Assembly: GCA_910580075.1 (NCBI GenBank)
Contig: CAJTVR010000014.1
Span: forward strand, 1 to 64,000
Direction: 5' to 3'
Origin: an uncultured Eubacterium sp.
GTDB taxonomy: Bacteria; Bacillota; Clostridia; Lachnospirales; Lachnospiraceae
DNA length: 64,000 bases
Below the pieces are notes generated by a model. It had not been told where the DNA came from. It was given only the letters and a program-made list of their open reading frames with translations, and did no database searches. Within the stretch, counting starts at the first letter, position 1; the number at the start of each line of letters is the position of its first letter. The position numbers and the translations under genes are program-made. This document shows, one piece after another, positions 45,789 through 55,051 of the stretch.

Positions 45789-48700
45789 TTATTGTAAAAA
45801 TGATAGAACATTGTTCGCATTATGATTCGCCTGTGTCAGGACACTGATCACTGCCTGCTGGATAATATTATTTTGGGTATACAGCATCATTTCTTTCGCC
45901 ATATCTGCATCCCGGATACGCGATTCAGAGGCCGTTACATTTTCAGCGGTATTCGTAACATTGTTAAATGTATGCTCTAACCGGTTCTGACAGGCACCGT
46001 AGGTGCTGCGCCGGTCTGTGATATATTTCAGGGCGTCGTTCACGGCTTTCAGGGTACGGTCTGCCCGTTCTGGTGTTTTCACGCCAATCCGCCATAATCC
46101 CATTTCAACAGGGTTAAACGAAAATTGCGGAATAACCGTTGAATCAAATGTTATATTACTATGCTGGATATGTAAACCGCTTTCGCTAGTCTGTGTAAAT
46201 TTGTTTTCAAATATTGCCCGGCTGGCATAGTTCGCTGCTTCGTCACCAGTGACCTCTGCCATATAAGTATAGTCGGTCCGGTCAAGGTCAAATTCAATGT
46301 CTTTTAGCAAATTATCCAGGGCATGTCTGGCACCGGCAGCTGTGATAATGTCTTTGTCTGCAGCATCCATAGATCCGCCGTCTGGGATTTCTGTAATTGT
46401 GACAGAAGAGTCAGCTCCAGTTTCATCTTTTGAGGTTACAGTAAAGTCAATTGAATATTTACTGTAACGGGAATGTTCTGGGTGTGCTGGTATAAAGCTG
46501 CCATTTACATCCTTAGCATAGCTGCCCTGCTGTGACGGCGGCAGGATAGATGGATCTATATCCGTATAGGAACCGTCAGTTAGCTGCCAGAAAGTTTTAT
46601 AATTTGCATCGGGTACAGATGCAGGCGGTGTTGTTACTGCAGAACCATCCGCAGCCATCCAGTATTTTTCACTTTCGTATTTTGCCAGTTCAGAAGGAGC
46701 AGCCTGGTCAGGGGATACTTTCGTATAGGATACTTTACCTGCAGCGTCTGTCAGCTTATAGTACTCTCCGGTAGCGGCATCGGGTGTTACATTCATGTCC
46801 ACCTTCATATCCATATTTTTTGACAGTGCATTAGCATCATAATCAAGTCTGATTTTCAGATTTGACCCGTTGTCGGAATCTGCCTCTAATTTTAATGACT
46901 TATGTTCAATTGTAGAAAAAGGTTTGCGGTAAAACGAAGCGTTATGGGGATCTCCGTATTGCTGGTCATCAAATTGCCTGTAATCAAAGATATAAAAAGT
47001 ACTGTCTTTGTAGCCGTAACCTGTAAAATGAGATGAAAAACCTGTTTCCTTTATGACATCTACCATCGTTTTTGCAAGAGCCTCTGGATAATTCGGATAA
47101 TTTGTAGGGTTGTCAGCCATATTTTTCGCGATTTTTTCTTTCAATTTATCCAGGTTAATCTTCAGTTCCTTAAAGCCTGAGGAATTAAGGCCAGCGTAGA
47201 AACCGACATCTTCCCCTTTGTCGTTATAGACAGGTTCGTTTGTAAATAGTGTACTGTAATGCTCGTCGCATGTACGGCAAGTCGTATCAAAACCATGCCC
47301 ATTCAGAGCATCCAGCATTGTATCGCTGGTAATCTGTTGAAAATTAATCTCTACCCCAGGAAGTGTGGTACCTTTAATGCCCGCACCGCTTACAAAATCC
47401 TTCATATCTGCGACATCTATAGTTTCGCTGAAATATACATTGTTTGTTATGTTATTCGATCCAATAGGGTCGGCTAGGTCGGTAATCGGAGGGATATTTG
47501 ATACATCAGTTTCACCATTTAACAAAGCCTGCTGTTTTTGTGCAATCCAGTAATCCAGGTTCTTACTGATATCATTAGACAGCTGTTTTACCTGTTCATC
47601 TAATGCCGGGGTTTTAAATTCTACCTGCTGGCCGGAATTCTCATGCGTACCTGTCATAGTCAGCACAGGTCCGCTGCCGGTCCAGTCCAGAGAAGTTGCA
47701 TTATTGTGAAAATCAATTCGGTCAGGAACATCTTTGTCTTTAGCGTCATCATCAAACAGCTGCTCCGTTTTCCATTCATCTTCCAGCGTGATGGTACTTT
47801 CTATGCGGATACCTAGACTGTTGACACCGCTGACTTCTTCTGCAAGATAGCTTGTCTTTATAGTATTGCAGTTTAACTTCATACCATCTATTCCGTCCTG
47901 AATAGATTTCAGACTGGTAATATCCGACAGGCGGAAGGAAAAAGCAAGGTCGACAGATTCATCATGGCAGTCATTTTTGTTTCCGTCTATGTAATATTTG
48001 TAGGTAAACTCTGGATCACCATCACCAAATCCGTTGACAATACCAGAGCCGCCGTCCATTGTCGGAGACGGGTTTTTCCAGGAAGTAATGCTTCTGCCGC
48101 TCGAATCCTTAAAATCCTCCCAGAGCATACGGGAACCTGCAATTTCATTTCCGTTTCTGGTCAGTGCAATCCCTTCTTCATCTACTTTCAGCTCCAGAGA
48201 ATACTTATCGTCTCCGGTAACAAGTTCTTCTGCCATAGCTTTAGAAACGCGTATCGTAGGCTGGACTTTAGCATCTACTGCAGTTTCCAGCTGCTGGCCG
48301 GAGTAAGCGATATCCCAGGAGTAGCGGCCATTTGGTCCATAGGATTCATTTAATCTTCGTCCAAATTCTTCGACGCTGGAAACTCCCTTTGGTATATAAA
48401 ACAGAATCTCTGCGTTCTGATAACGAAGCATATATCCTTCTTCAGGCTCTATGCTTGTTGCCGGGTTTCCGTCTTCGTCCTCAAAGCTTTCCGGCAATGG
48501 AAAGATTTCGCCGTCAATAATCAGACTGCGTCCTACGACTCTGATATCTTTGTGCTGTGAGATATCCGGCACCTGGGCACCGTCTTTGCAGTTCAGAGTA
48601 AGTGTAATGGATGGCGGGCCTGCATAAGTATATGGGTAAGTTCCGCCCTGGAAGATCTGCTGTCCGTTTTCCATTTTTACCATATCTTTCGAGATGGTAT

Positions 48701-49244
48701 CCCACGGAATGCGGTCGCCGTTTATGATAATTCCGCCAAATTCTGCTTTTCCATTAACAAAATTTGAATTATAGACCTGAAGGTTCAGCTTGGACTCTCC
48801 GTCTATTTTCATGCCGATATTGGAATTGTCAAAGACGGGCTTGTCGTTGAATTCGGTAGTCAGTCCAATCCGTTTAAGTTCATCCTTTAGCTGGACGATT
48901 TCTTCATCAATAGCTTCACGGTCTTCCACGTTTAACGTGTCGTTCATACCCTGAATCGTAAGCTCTGTAATACGGTGGATGATATCAGTAGCTTCATTCA
49001 TCGCGCCATCCCCAGTCTGTACAAAGGAAATACCGTCCATGGTGTTTTTGGAACCCTGATCCAGTCCTCGGATTAAGGCCCGCATTTTTTCGGAGATTTC
49101 CAGGCCCGCTGCATCGTCGGCAGCACAGCTTACACGAAAACCGCTGGAAAGTTTCTCCATGTTTTTCTCTGTCTTTTTCGAAATACCTTTTAAATTGTTT
49201 TGAGCGTTCAGAGCCGCTAAATTGGTACATACAGATAACATCAT
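45789..49244 (-). CDS. Giant flagellin with eight cysteines
   Basis: 1151 residues from the ATG at 49244 (complement), after AAAGGATGTGAATCAAGG; the longer frame adds an unlikely start. Flagellin D0/D1 ends are clear: NLAALNAQNNLKGISKKTEKNMEKLSSG at the N-terminus and QNRLEHTFNNVTNTAENVTASESRIRDADMAKEM at the C-terminus. Between them lie about 900 residues of variable surface domain against about 130 in the hag proteins. It has eight Cys (SVCTN, VSCAAD, LNCKDG, NDCHDE, LNCNT, TTCRTCDEH, YGACQN), very unusual for flagellin. The usual FRINRAGDDAAG is FRVSCAADDAAG. No HExxH motif, so not a known flagellinolysin. On the opposite strand to the other flagellar genes with its own likely sigma-28 promoter. 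Confidence 0.9.
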   Translation of the reverse strand: MMLSVCTNLAALNAQNNLKGISKKTEKNMEKLSSGFRVSCAADDAAGLEISEKMRALIRGLDQGSKNTMDGISFVQTGDGAMNEATDIIHRITELTIQGMNDTLNVEDREAIDEEIVQLKDELKRIGLTTEFNDKPVFDNSNIGMKIDGESKLNLQVYNSNFVNGKAEFGGIIINGDRIPWDTISKDMVKMENGQQIFQGGTYPYTYAGPPSITLTLNCKDGAQVPDISQHKDIRVVGRSLIIDGEIFPLPESFEDEDGNPATSIEPEEGYMLRYQNAEILFYIPKGVSSVEEFGRRLNESYGPNGRYSWDIAYSGQQLETAVDAKVQPTIRVSKAMAEELVTGDDKYSLELKVDEEGIALTRNGNEIAGSRMLWEDFKDSSGRSITSWKNPSPTMDGGSGIVNGFGDGDPEFTYKYYIDGNKNDCHDESVDLAFSFRLSDITSLKSIQDGIDGMKLNCNTIKTSYLAEEVSGVNSLGIRIESTITLEDEWKTEQLFDDDAKDKDVPDRIDFHNNATSLDWTGSGPVLTMTGTHENSGQQVEFKTPALDEQVKQLSNDISKNLDYWIAQKQQALLNGETDVSNIPPITDLADPIGSNNITNNVYFSETIDVADMKDFVSGAGIKGTTLPGVEINFQQITSDTMLDALNGHGFDTTCRTCDEHYSTLFTNEPVYNDKGEDVGFYAGLNSSGFKELKINLDKLKEKIAKNMADNPTNYPNYPEALAKTMVDVIKETGFSSHFTGYGYKDSTFYIFDYRQFDDQQYGDPHNASFYRKPFSTIEHKSLKLEADSDNGSNLKIRLDYDANALSKNMDMKVDMNVTPDAATGEYYKLTDAAGKVSYTKVSPDQAAPSELAKYESEKYWMAADGSAVTTPPASVPDANYKTFWQLTDGSYTDIDPSILPPSQQGSYAKDVNGSFIPAHPEHSRYSKYSIDFTVTSKDETGADSSVTITEIPDGGSMDAADKDIITAAGARHALDNLLKDIEFDLDRTDYTYMAEVTGDEAANYASRAIFENKFTQTSESGLHIQHSNITFDSTVIPQFSFNPVEMGLWRIGVKTPERADRTLKAVNDALKYITDRRSTYGACQNRLEHTFNNVTNTAENVTASESRIRDADMAKEMMLYTQNNIIQQAVISVLTQANHNANNVLSFLQ

Positions 49245-49322
49245 CCTTGATTCACATCCTTTTTGTAGTGGCGGCAAAAGTTGGAATGGTGATTTTGTTT
49301 AAGCCGCATAATTATTATGTGT

Positions 49323-49349
49323 ATATCGGTGAATTTTGCCTAAAACTTA
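49323..49349 (-). promoter_or_regulatory. Possible sigma-28 promoter of the giant flagellin gene
   Basis: On the minus strand: TAAG, 15 bases, ACCGATAT. One mismatch in each box. Confidence 0.55.
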
Positions 49350-49415
49350 ATATGAAACATTTAATTGAATAAATGAATCTATTAACAATATAAAAAGTAT
49401 AACAATGAAAAGTAT

Positions 49416-49442
49416 TAACCATTAATTAAAATCAGCCGATAT
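49416..49442 (+). promoter_or_regulatory. Sigma-28 promoter of a short intergenic transcript
   Basis: TAAC, 15 bases, GCCGATAT. Points to the plus strand; no gene lies before the terminator at 49571-49592. Confidence 0.7.
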
Positions 49443-49448
49443 TATAAT

Positions 49449-49592
49449 AAGTTTAGGAATCGTTCAAAGCATGGAGGCGTTATATATGATGATTTTGTGT
49501 AACAGAGGGGGTTCTATCTGCTGATATCTGACAGTATCTGCTGATATCCTGGTGATATCAGCTAATTTATAGATAGAAACGCCTTTTTTATT
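49449..49592 (+). ncRNA. Possible sigma-28-driven small RNA
   Basis: From the expected start about seven bases after the -10 to a terminator. The terminator is GGGGGTTCTATCT (49507-49519) with AGATAGAAACGCC (49571-49583), followed by TTTTTTATTTT. Inside the stem are two direct TATCTGCTGATATC units and a GCTGATATC/GATATCAGC hairpin. The 5' part has two GGA sites (TTTAGGAATC, ATGGAGGCG). A 12-codon frame is included. Not a known RNA family to me. Confidence 0.5.
49486..49524 (+). CDS. Possible 12-residue leader peptide
   Basis: ATG ATG ATT TTG TGT ... TGC TGA, encoding MMILCNRGGSIC, eight bases after GGAGG. It is inside the possible sigma-28 RNA. The good ribosome binding site is the only support. 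Confidence 0.3.
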   Translation: MMILCNRGGSIC

Positions 49593-49595
49593 TTA

Positions 49596-49610
49596 TGGAA
49601 ACGATTTCCA
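49596..49610. promoter_or_regulatory. cre-like operator
   Basis: TGGAAACGATTTCCA, palindromic, close to the CcpA consensus WTGNAANCGNWNNCW with one change. Upstream of the sugar/glycosyltransferase genes, so carbon catabolite control is possible. Confidence 0.4.
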
Positions 49611-49655
49611 GACTTGCATAAATGTTAATATCCATACATATAGGATCAAAATCTA

Positions 49656-49667
49656 GGGGGGGGGGGG
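49656..49667 (+). repeat. Run of 12 G in the glycosyltransferase leader
   Basis: Twelve G in a row, 58 bases before the start codon, in an AT-rich region. It can pair with CCCCC at 49687-49691 with ATTGCT/AGCAAT inside; another CCCC (49697-49700) can pair with the Shine-Dalgarno GGGG (about 49715-49719). Slippage in the G run would change this balance. Confidence 0.6.
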
Positions 49668-49725
49668 AATTGCTCACAAAGCAATACCCCCTGACACCCC
49701 TAAATATGTTATGAAGGGGTAAAAA

Positions 49726-51279
49726 ATGAGAGAAACAGATTGGTTAAAAGACACAGTCAGATTATGTAAGGCAGAAGATCTATCGGAAAGGAGTGCAGAA
49801 TTCGAAGTATTAAGAAAACAGTATCGTGGATTTTCTGAAAAAGAACGAAATACGATAAGGAATGTCATTAAAAAAGTGTTTGGAATAAATGATAGAATTT
49901 ATATATATTCAATCGTTATGAATTATATGCCGCATGTAGAATTTGCAGAAGACATGATGGATGCTTTTATAGAAGATAATTTTGATCCTTATGTAGGCAG
50001 TATGCTGGAATATCAATCATACAGGGCTTATGATTATATAAAATATTTATATAAGAAAAGAAGAATCTTTCACAAGAAAAATGTGCAAGGATTTAATAAT
50101 ATATTATCTATAGATTATCCATATATAAAGCCAGCTGATAGAAATAAAAAGAGGATTGTTTTTGTTGCAGAACATATCTTATCACCCTTCCATGCGCCGT
50201 CTAAAATGGCTATGGATTTTATGCTGGCTTTAAAAAAGATAGGCTATGAGATTTTTGTGTTCCTTTGCCCAAACGACAATGGCCTTCCAGATGGATTGTG
50301 GTATGGCGTCCAGGGTTCGAATACGTCTGAGGCTTTAAAAAACGGGATGTGGAAAATAAAGTATCAGGGCAGCTTTTTCGAAGGATATCAGATTAATATG
50401 GATGAGTCTGGTATAAAAGAATACCGTATGATGCTTTCTTTCATATATGCATGGAATCCAATGTTTGTATTTGCTCTTGGAGTGTCAAACCCTATTATAG
50501 ATCTGGCAGGAAAGTTTACGACACTTGTAGCAGGCGAAGTGAGTACAGCCTGTCCGGTTTCAGAAGGAAAGATATTGCTTCGCTTAGACAGGGGAGAAGA
50601 GGAATTAGAACAGGAATATGCAAAGGTCTTAAAAGAAGAGAACCAGACGCAGATTTTTATGGAAGAAAAAATGCCTGTCGTTATTCAAAATTCTACGTCA
50701 GATTATACGAGGGCGGATGCAGGACTGCCTGAAGACAGGTTTTTGGCTGCCATTGTAGGAAACAGGCTGGATCTAGATCTAAAGGATGATTTTGTAATAG
50801 TTATGTACAGCATGTTAGAGAAAATCCCGAATCTGGATTTTGTTATTCTTGGCAGGGTTTCAAAAACCAGAGAGAGGCTGGCAGACTGCAGATATGAAAA
50901 TAGAATTCATTTTTTGGGATTCCGGAAGGACTTGATGCAAGTATACAGTGTTCTGGATTTATATATAAATCCAGAAAGGCATGGCGGCGGGTTTAGCAGT
51001 GCAATGGCATTGAATGCCGGGATACCAGTAGTTACACTGCCAGACTGTGATGTAGCATATAATGCCGGAGAAGAGTTTATTGTAAAAGATTACTGCAGCA
51101 TGGCTGAAGCAGTGGAAAGATATGCAAATGACAAAGAATATTATAACCAGCAGGCAGCGGCCACAGAACGTATCAAAGAAAAAAATACAGATCAGAGATT
51201 AACCGAATATATGGAAACAATGACAGATCATATAGTCAGGCTGATCTATGAAGAGGAAGAGAATAATGATTGCATTTAA
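49726..51279 (+). CDS. Glycosyltransferase, GT-B type
   Basis: 517 residues; site GAAGGGG. The N-terminal 130 residues are helical; from about 140 VFVAEHILSPFHAPSKMAMDFMLALKKIGY is a GT-B N-terminal Rossmann half, and NRIHFLGFRKDLMQVYSVLDLYINPERHGGGFSSAMALNAGIPVVTLPDCDVAYNAGEEF is the sugar-nucleotide-binding C-terminal half. No membrane segment. It heads a run of tightly packed sugar genes, so it likely adds sugar to flagellin or to a flagellin-bound glycan. The leader carries the G run. Confidence 0.82.
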   Translation: MRETDWLKDTVRLCKAEDLSERSAEFEVLRKQYRGFSEKERNTIRNVIKKVFGINDRIYIYSIVMNYMPHVEFAEDMMDAFIEDNFDPYVGSMLEYQSYRAYDYIKYLYKKRRIFHKKNVQGFNNILSIDYPYIKPADRNKKRIVFVAEHILSPFHAPSKMAMDFMLALKKIGYEIFVFLCPNDNGLPDGLWYGVQGSNTSEALKNGMWKIKYQGSFFEGYQINMDESGIKEYRMMLSFIYAWNPMFVFALGVSNPIIDLAGKFTTLVAGEVSTACPVSEGKILLRLDRGEEELEQEYAKVLKEENQTQIFMEEKMPVVIQNSTSDYTRADAGLPEDRFLAAIVGNRLDLDLKDDFVIVMYSMLEKIPNLDFVILGRVSKTRERLADCRYENRIHFLGFRKDLMQVYSVLDLYINPERHGGGFSSAMALNAGIPVVTLPDCDVAYNAGEEFIVKDYCSMAEAVERYANDKEYYNQQAAATERIKEKNTDQRLTEYMETMTDHIVRLIYEEEENNDCI

Positions 51280-52408
51280 TGAGCCTGTCTATACTGAAAA
51301 GGGCATTGCCAATATTACAGAGGCAATCCGAAAGAACAAACGCTTAAATGGAGACGGACCGTTTACGGCAAAATGCACAGAATGGTTTGAAACAAAATGC
51401 CAGACAAGAGTGCTCCTTACCACATCCTGTACACATGCATTGGAGATGGCTGTATTACTGGCAGCTATTAAGGAAGGGGATGAAGTTATTATGCCTTCCT
51501 ACACATTTGTTTCTACAGCAAATGCATTTGTCCTTCGGGGAGCAAAGATAAAATTTGTTGATATCCGCAAGGATACTATGAATATAGATGAAACGTTAAT
51601 AGAAAATGCGCTTACAGAAAAGACAAAAGCAATTGTACCGGTACATTATGCAGGCGTCGGATGTGAGATGACAGCTATTATGGATATCGCCAGAAGGAAT
51701 CATCTGTTTGTAGTGGAAGATGCTGCACAGGGAATGATGGCAGCTTATAAAGGCAGATATCTGGGAACAATCGGAGACTTTGGCGCATATAGTTTCCATG
51801 AAACAAAGAATTATACAATGGGAGAGGGCGGCTTAATCTGTTTAAATAACGAAAAGTATGTGCATAGAGGAGAAATGATAAGGGAAAAAGGAACAAACCG
51901 CTCTCAGTACTTCAGAGGAGAAATTGACAAATACAGCTGGGTAGATATAGGATCTTCTTATCTGCCGAGTGAAATGAATGCTGCTTATTTATTTCCACAG
52001 CTGGAAATCGCAGATGAAATAAATAACAGGCGGCTGGAATTGTGGCAGTTATATTATGATGCACTTGCCGTTTTAGCAGATCAGGGAAAGATTGAACTGC
52101 CATATATTCCGGACGAATGCAGTCATAATGCACATATGTTTTATATTAAGACGCGCAGTTTAAAAGAGCGTACCAGACTGATTGCATATTTAGCTGAACA
52201 TGACATTAAAGCTGTTTTTCACTATGTTCCATTACATACTTCCAAAGCCGGCATGAAGTTTGGTGAATTTGTAGGTGAAGACAGATATACAACAAAAGAA
52301 AGCGAGCGTTTAGTCAGGCTGCCGATGTTTTATGCGTTAAAAAATGAAGAAGCAGAATATGTAGCAGATGTAGTCAAAAAGTTTTATAAAAGCGACTGTC
52401 AGCTTTGA
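51266..52408 (+). CDS. WecE/DegT-type sugar aminotransferase
   Basis: 380 residues from the ATG at 51266 after GAAGAGGAAGAG; it overlaps the previous gene by 14 bases. PLP fold type I: TSCTHALEMA, PSYTFVSTANAFVLRGAK, VEDAAQGMMA, and FHETKNYTMGEGG with the PLP lysine. Close to WecE (dTDP-4-oxo-6-deoxyglucose aminotransferase) in these stretches, and also to the LegC role. It should transfer an amino group from glutamate to C4 of a keto-sugar nucleotide. Confidence 0.9.
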   Translation: MIAFNEPVYTEKGIANITEAIRKNKRLNGDGPFTAKCTEWFETKCQTRVLLTTSCTHALEMAVLLAAIKEGDEVIMPSYTFVSTANAFVLRGAKIKFVDIRKDTMNIDETLIENALTEKTKAIVPVHYAGVGCEMTAIMDIARRNHLFVVEDAAQGMMAAYKGRYLGTIGDFGAYSFHETKNYTMGEGGLICLNNEKYVHRGEMIREKGTNRSQYFRGEIDKYSWVDIGSSYLPSEMNAAYLFPQLEIADEINNRRLELWQLYYDALAVLADQGKIELPYIPDECSHNAHMFYIKTRSLKERTRLIAYLAEHDIKAVFHYVPLHTSKAGMKFGEFVGEDRYTTKESERLVRLPMFYALKNEEAEYVADVVKKFYKSDCQL

Positions 52409-52425
52409 AAGGAATGTAGGATTTT

Positions 52426-52950
52426 ATGGAGCTTTTGTGTGAAAATCTGGTATTAAGATCGATTACAAGCGAAGATACAGATCTGATATTAAAATGGAGA
52501 AACAGTGAAAATGTAAAAAAGTATTTTATAGACCAGCGTGAACTTCGAAAAGAGGATCATATGCGCTGGCTTAAGACTAAAGCAGAAACAGGCAGTGTCG
52601 TACAGTTTATCATTACACAAAAGGAGAACGGACGGGCTGTCGGAACTGTTTTTTTGAAAGATATTGATTACCAGAATAGAAAAGCAGAATATGGTATTTT
52701 TCTGGGAGAGGAAGATTTCATAGGAAAAGGAATCGGGACGGCGGTAGCAGGACGGATGATATCATATGCGTTTCAGGAATTAAAACTGCATAAAGTATAC
52801 TTAAGGGTGTTCGAGGACAACCTGAGGGCTGTGGCGTGTTATGAAAAAGCAGGTTTTCAAAAAGAGGCGCTATTAAAAGATGATGTATTGATTCATAATG
52901 AGTTCAGGAATATAATCATAATGGGTATTTTAAATACAGAATGTCTGTAA
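52426..52950 (+). CDS. GNAT acetyltransferase, PseH/RimJ-like
   Basis: 174 residues; site AAAGGAATG. GNAT pattern with ENLVLRSITSEDTDLILKWRN at the start, GIFLGEEDFIGKGIGTAVAG for acetyl-CoA binding and YLRVFEDNLRAVACYEKAGF. The order after an aminotransferase and before a NeuB enzyme fits acetylation of the new 4-amino group. Confidence 0.85.
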   Translation: MELLCENLVLRSITSEDTDLILKWRNSENVKKYFIDQRELRKEDHMRWLKTKAETGSVVQFIITQKENGRAVGTVFLKDIDYQNRKAEYGIFLGEEDFIGKGIGTAVAGRMISYAFQELKLHKVYLRVFEDNLRAVACYEKAGFQKEALLKDDVLIHNEFRNIIIMGILNTECL

Positions 52951-52975
52951 ATATTTAAAAGAAAGGGCAGAAAAT

Positions 52976-53980
52976 ATGGGGACATATATTATTGCCGAAG
53001 CAGGAGTTAACCACAATGGCGACTTTGAGCTGGCCCGAAAATTAGTAGATATAGCTGCTGAAGCTGGTGCGGATGCTGTCAAATTTCAGACTTTTAAAGC
53101 GTCGGAAAGTACAGGCAGGCAGGCGGAAAAAGCAGCCTATCAGAAAAAGAATGATCCTGTGGAAGAATCCCAGCTGGATATGATTCGGAAACTGGAACTG
53201 CCGTTTGAAGATTTTGGAAAGCTGCAGCAGTATTGTTTCCAAAAGGGGATTGATTTTATTTCTACACCTGATGGATCAGAAAGTCTTCAGTATCTGATCA
53301 GTCTGGACATGCCGTATATTAAAGCAGGGTCGACGGAAATAACCAATCTTCCGTTTTTGAAAGAAATTGGAGCAGCAGGCAGACCTGTTTTACTGTCTAC
53401 AGGAATGAGTACGCTTGGTGAAGTGGAGAAGGCACTTCATGCAATATATGAAACAGGAAATACAGATGTAACGCTTATGCATTGTACGACAGATTATCCG
53501 ACAGCTGTAAAAGATGTAAACCTGAATGCAATGCTGACTCTGAAAAATGCGTTTCATGTACCGGCAGGATATTCTGACCATACAAAAGGATATGAGGCAG
53601 CAGTGGCAGCAGTGGCTCTGGGTGCAGTGTGTATTGAAAAACATATTACGCTGGACAGAAATCTTCCGGGACCAGACCACAAGGCATCTATGCCGCCAGA
53701 AGAATTCAAAGAGTATGTGCTGCGCATTCGAAATACAGAACTGCTGCTGGGAGACGGAAGAAAAAAACCGACAGAGCATGAAAAGGACATTATGAATCAG
53801 GCCAGACGGAGTATTCTGGCAAAGCATGATTTAAAGAAAGGAACTGTGCTTGCAAAAGACATGTTCTGCTATAAACGTCCAGGAGACGGGATCAGGCCTG
53901 AATATGCACATATTCTGGAGGGCAGGGTGCTGAAAAGGGATTTGATGGAAGAAGAGAGAATATTGTGGGAAGATGTATAA
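52976..53980 (+). CDS. neuB: NeuB/LegI-type nonulosonic acid synthase
   Basis: 334 residues; site AAAGGGCAG. TIM barrel with EAGVNHNGDFELA, DAVKFQTFK, GSTEITNLP, LSTGMST, HCTTDYP, SDHT and EKHITLDRNLPGPDHKAS; C-terminal SAF antifreeze-like domain (about 275-334). Condenses phosphoenolpyruvate with a hexosamine to make a nine-carbon acid. The EAGVNHNG start is nearer to sialic/legionaminic synthases than to PseI. Confidence 0.92.
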   Translation: MGTYIIAEAGVNHNGDFELARKLVDIAAEAGADAVKFQTFKASESTGRQAEKAAYQKKNDPVEESQLDMIRKLELPFEDFGKLQQYCFQKGIDFISTPDGSESLQYLISLDMPYIKAGSTEITNLPFLKEIGAAGRPVLLSTGMSTLGEVEKALHAIYETGNTDVTLMHCTTDYPTAVKDVNLNAMLTLKNAFHVPAGYSDHTKGYEAAVAAVALGAVCIEKHITLDRNLPGPDHKASMPPEEFKEYVLRIRNTELLLGDGRKKPTEHEKDIMNQARRSILAKHDLKKGTVLAKDMFCYKRPGDGIRPEYAHILEGRVLKRDLMEEERILWEDV

Positions 53981-53998
53981 GCGGGAGAAGCAGTACTT

Positions 53999-55036
53999 AT
54001 GGAACTTGGAAGTGATTTTGAACTCAGTCTGTCCGAATTAGAGCGGCAGGAGGATTCTGTCTTTCAGTATCTTCAAGAATATAACACCATATATATGGAC
54101 AGCGGCCGCAGTGCAGCAGCTGTTTTGAACTCTGTGATTCCGGCAGGGACAGTTTTGCTGCCCGATTATATCTGTGAATCTGTAATACAGGCATATGAAA
54201 CGAAATTTCGAATCAGGTATTATCATATTTGCAAAGACTTTTCTGTGGATACAGAAGATTTGATGAAAAAGCTGGATGATACAGTTACAGCAGTTTATTT
54301 AATGCATTATTTTGGCATGCTTCAGGATGATAAAACGTTAGAAATTATATGTGCATGCAAAAAGAAATTTGGATTTACAATAATTGAAGATACAACGCAT
54401 AGTATTTTTACCAGAATTAAAACGGCAGGAGATTACTGTATCTGCAGTCTGAGGAAATGGTTTCCGGTTCCTGATGGAGGAGTATTATATTCCGATACAG
54501 AACCGGTAAAAACAGGCGGTTATCTGCCGGTTAAAAATCCATCAGAAAAATTGACAGCCATGCTGCTCAAAAAGCTGTATATTGATGGAAAACTTGAATG
54601 CAATGAGCTGTACCGGGAGATTTTTGTCAGAGAAGAGCATAAGCTGGATGATCAGAATCAGGTTTATCAGATATCGGATATAGCCGGCTGCCTGTTAAAG
54701 TATTTTTCTGTGACAGAGTTAAAGAAAAAAAGAATAGAAAATTATCAGAAGCTGTTAACAATTGTGCAGGATAAGAAAATGCAGATACCATTAACAGGAA
54801 AGGATTTTGTTCCGCTGTCCTTTCCTGTTTATGCTGAAGACAGAGATGAATTTCGGCGGTATCTGGCAGAACATCATGTATACTGTGCTGTTCACTGGCC
54901 TTTGGAAAGAACAGAATTATTCTCAGACGAAGAAACAGCGTACATTTCCAGCCATATTATTTCTCTGCCGATAGACCAGAGGTATGGCCCCGGACATATG
55001 CAGTATCTTTGGAAGCTGATTGAAGATTATAAATAA
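53999..55036 (+). CDS. DegT-like PLP protein of unknown role
   Basis: 345 residues; weak site GGGAGAAGC. Aminotransferase fold: MDSGRSAAAVLNS, LLPDYICESVIQAYE, VYLMHYFGM, FTIIEDTTHSIF, and CSLRKWFPVPDGG where the PLP Lys is expected. It differs from classic DegT enzymes and belongs to a group found in surface-polysaccharide loci beside FemAB-like proteins, as here. The exact reaction is unknown. Confidence 0.75.
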   Translation: MELGSDFELSLSELERQEDSVFQYLQEYNTIYMDSGRSAAAVLNSVIPAGTVLLPDYICESVIQAYETKFRIRYYHICKDFSVDTEDLMKKLDDTVTAVYLMHYFGMLQDDKTLEIICACKKKFGFTIIEDTTHSIFTRIKTAGDYCICSLRKWFPVPDGGVLYSDTEPVKTGGYLPVKNPSEKLTAMLLKKLYIDGKLECNELYREIFVREEHKLDDQNQVYQISDIAGCLLKYFSVTELKKKRIENYQKLLTIVQDKKMQIPLTGKDFVPLSFPVYAEDRDEFRRYLAEHHVYCAVHWPLERTELFSDEETAYISSHIISLPIDQRYGPGHMQYLWKLIEDYK

Positions 55037-55051
55037 AAGGCAGGTGATATC

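Noticed and set aside
45789..49244. Giant flagellin as a protease-bearing flagellinolysin
   Set aside because: Flagellinolysins carry HExxH in the variable region; I see none in this protein.
49596..49610. TGGAAACGATTTCCA as part of the terminator of the short RNA
   Set aside because: The T run at 49584-49594 already follows a complete stem; this palindrome lies after it and fits a cre operator better.
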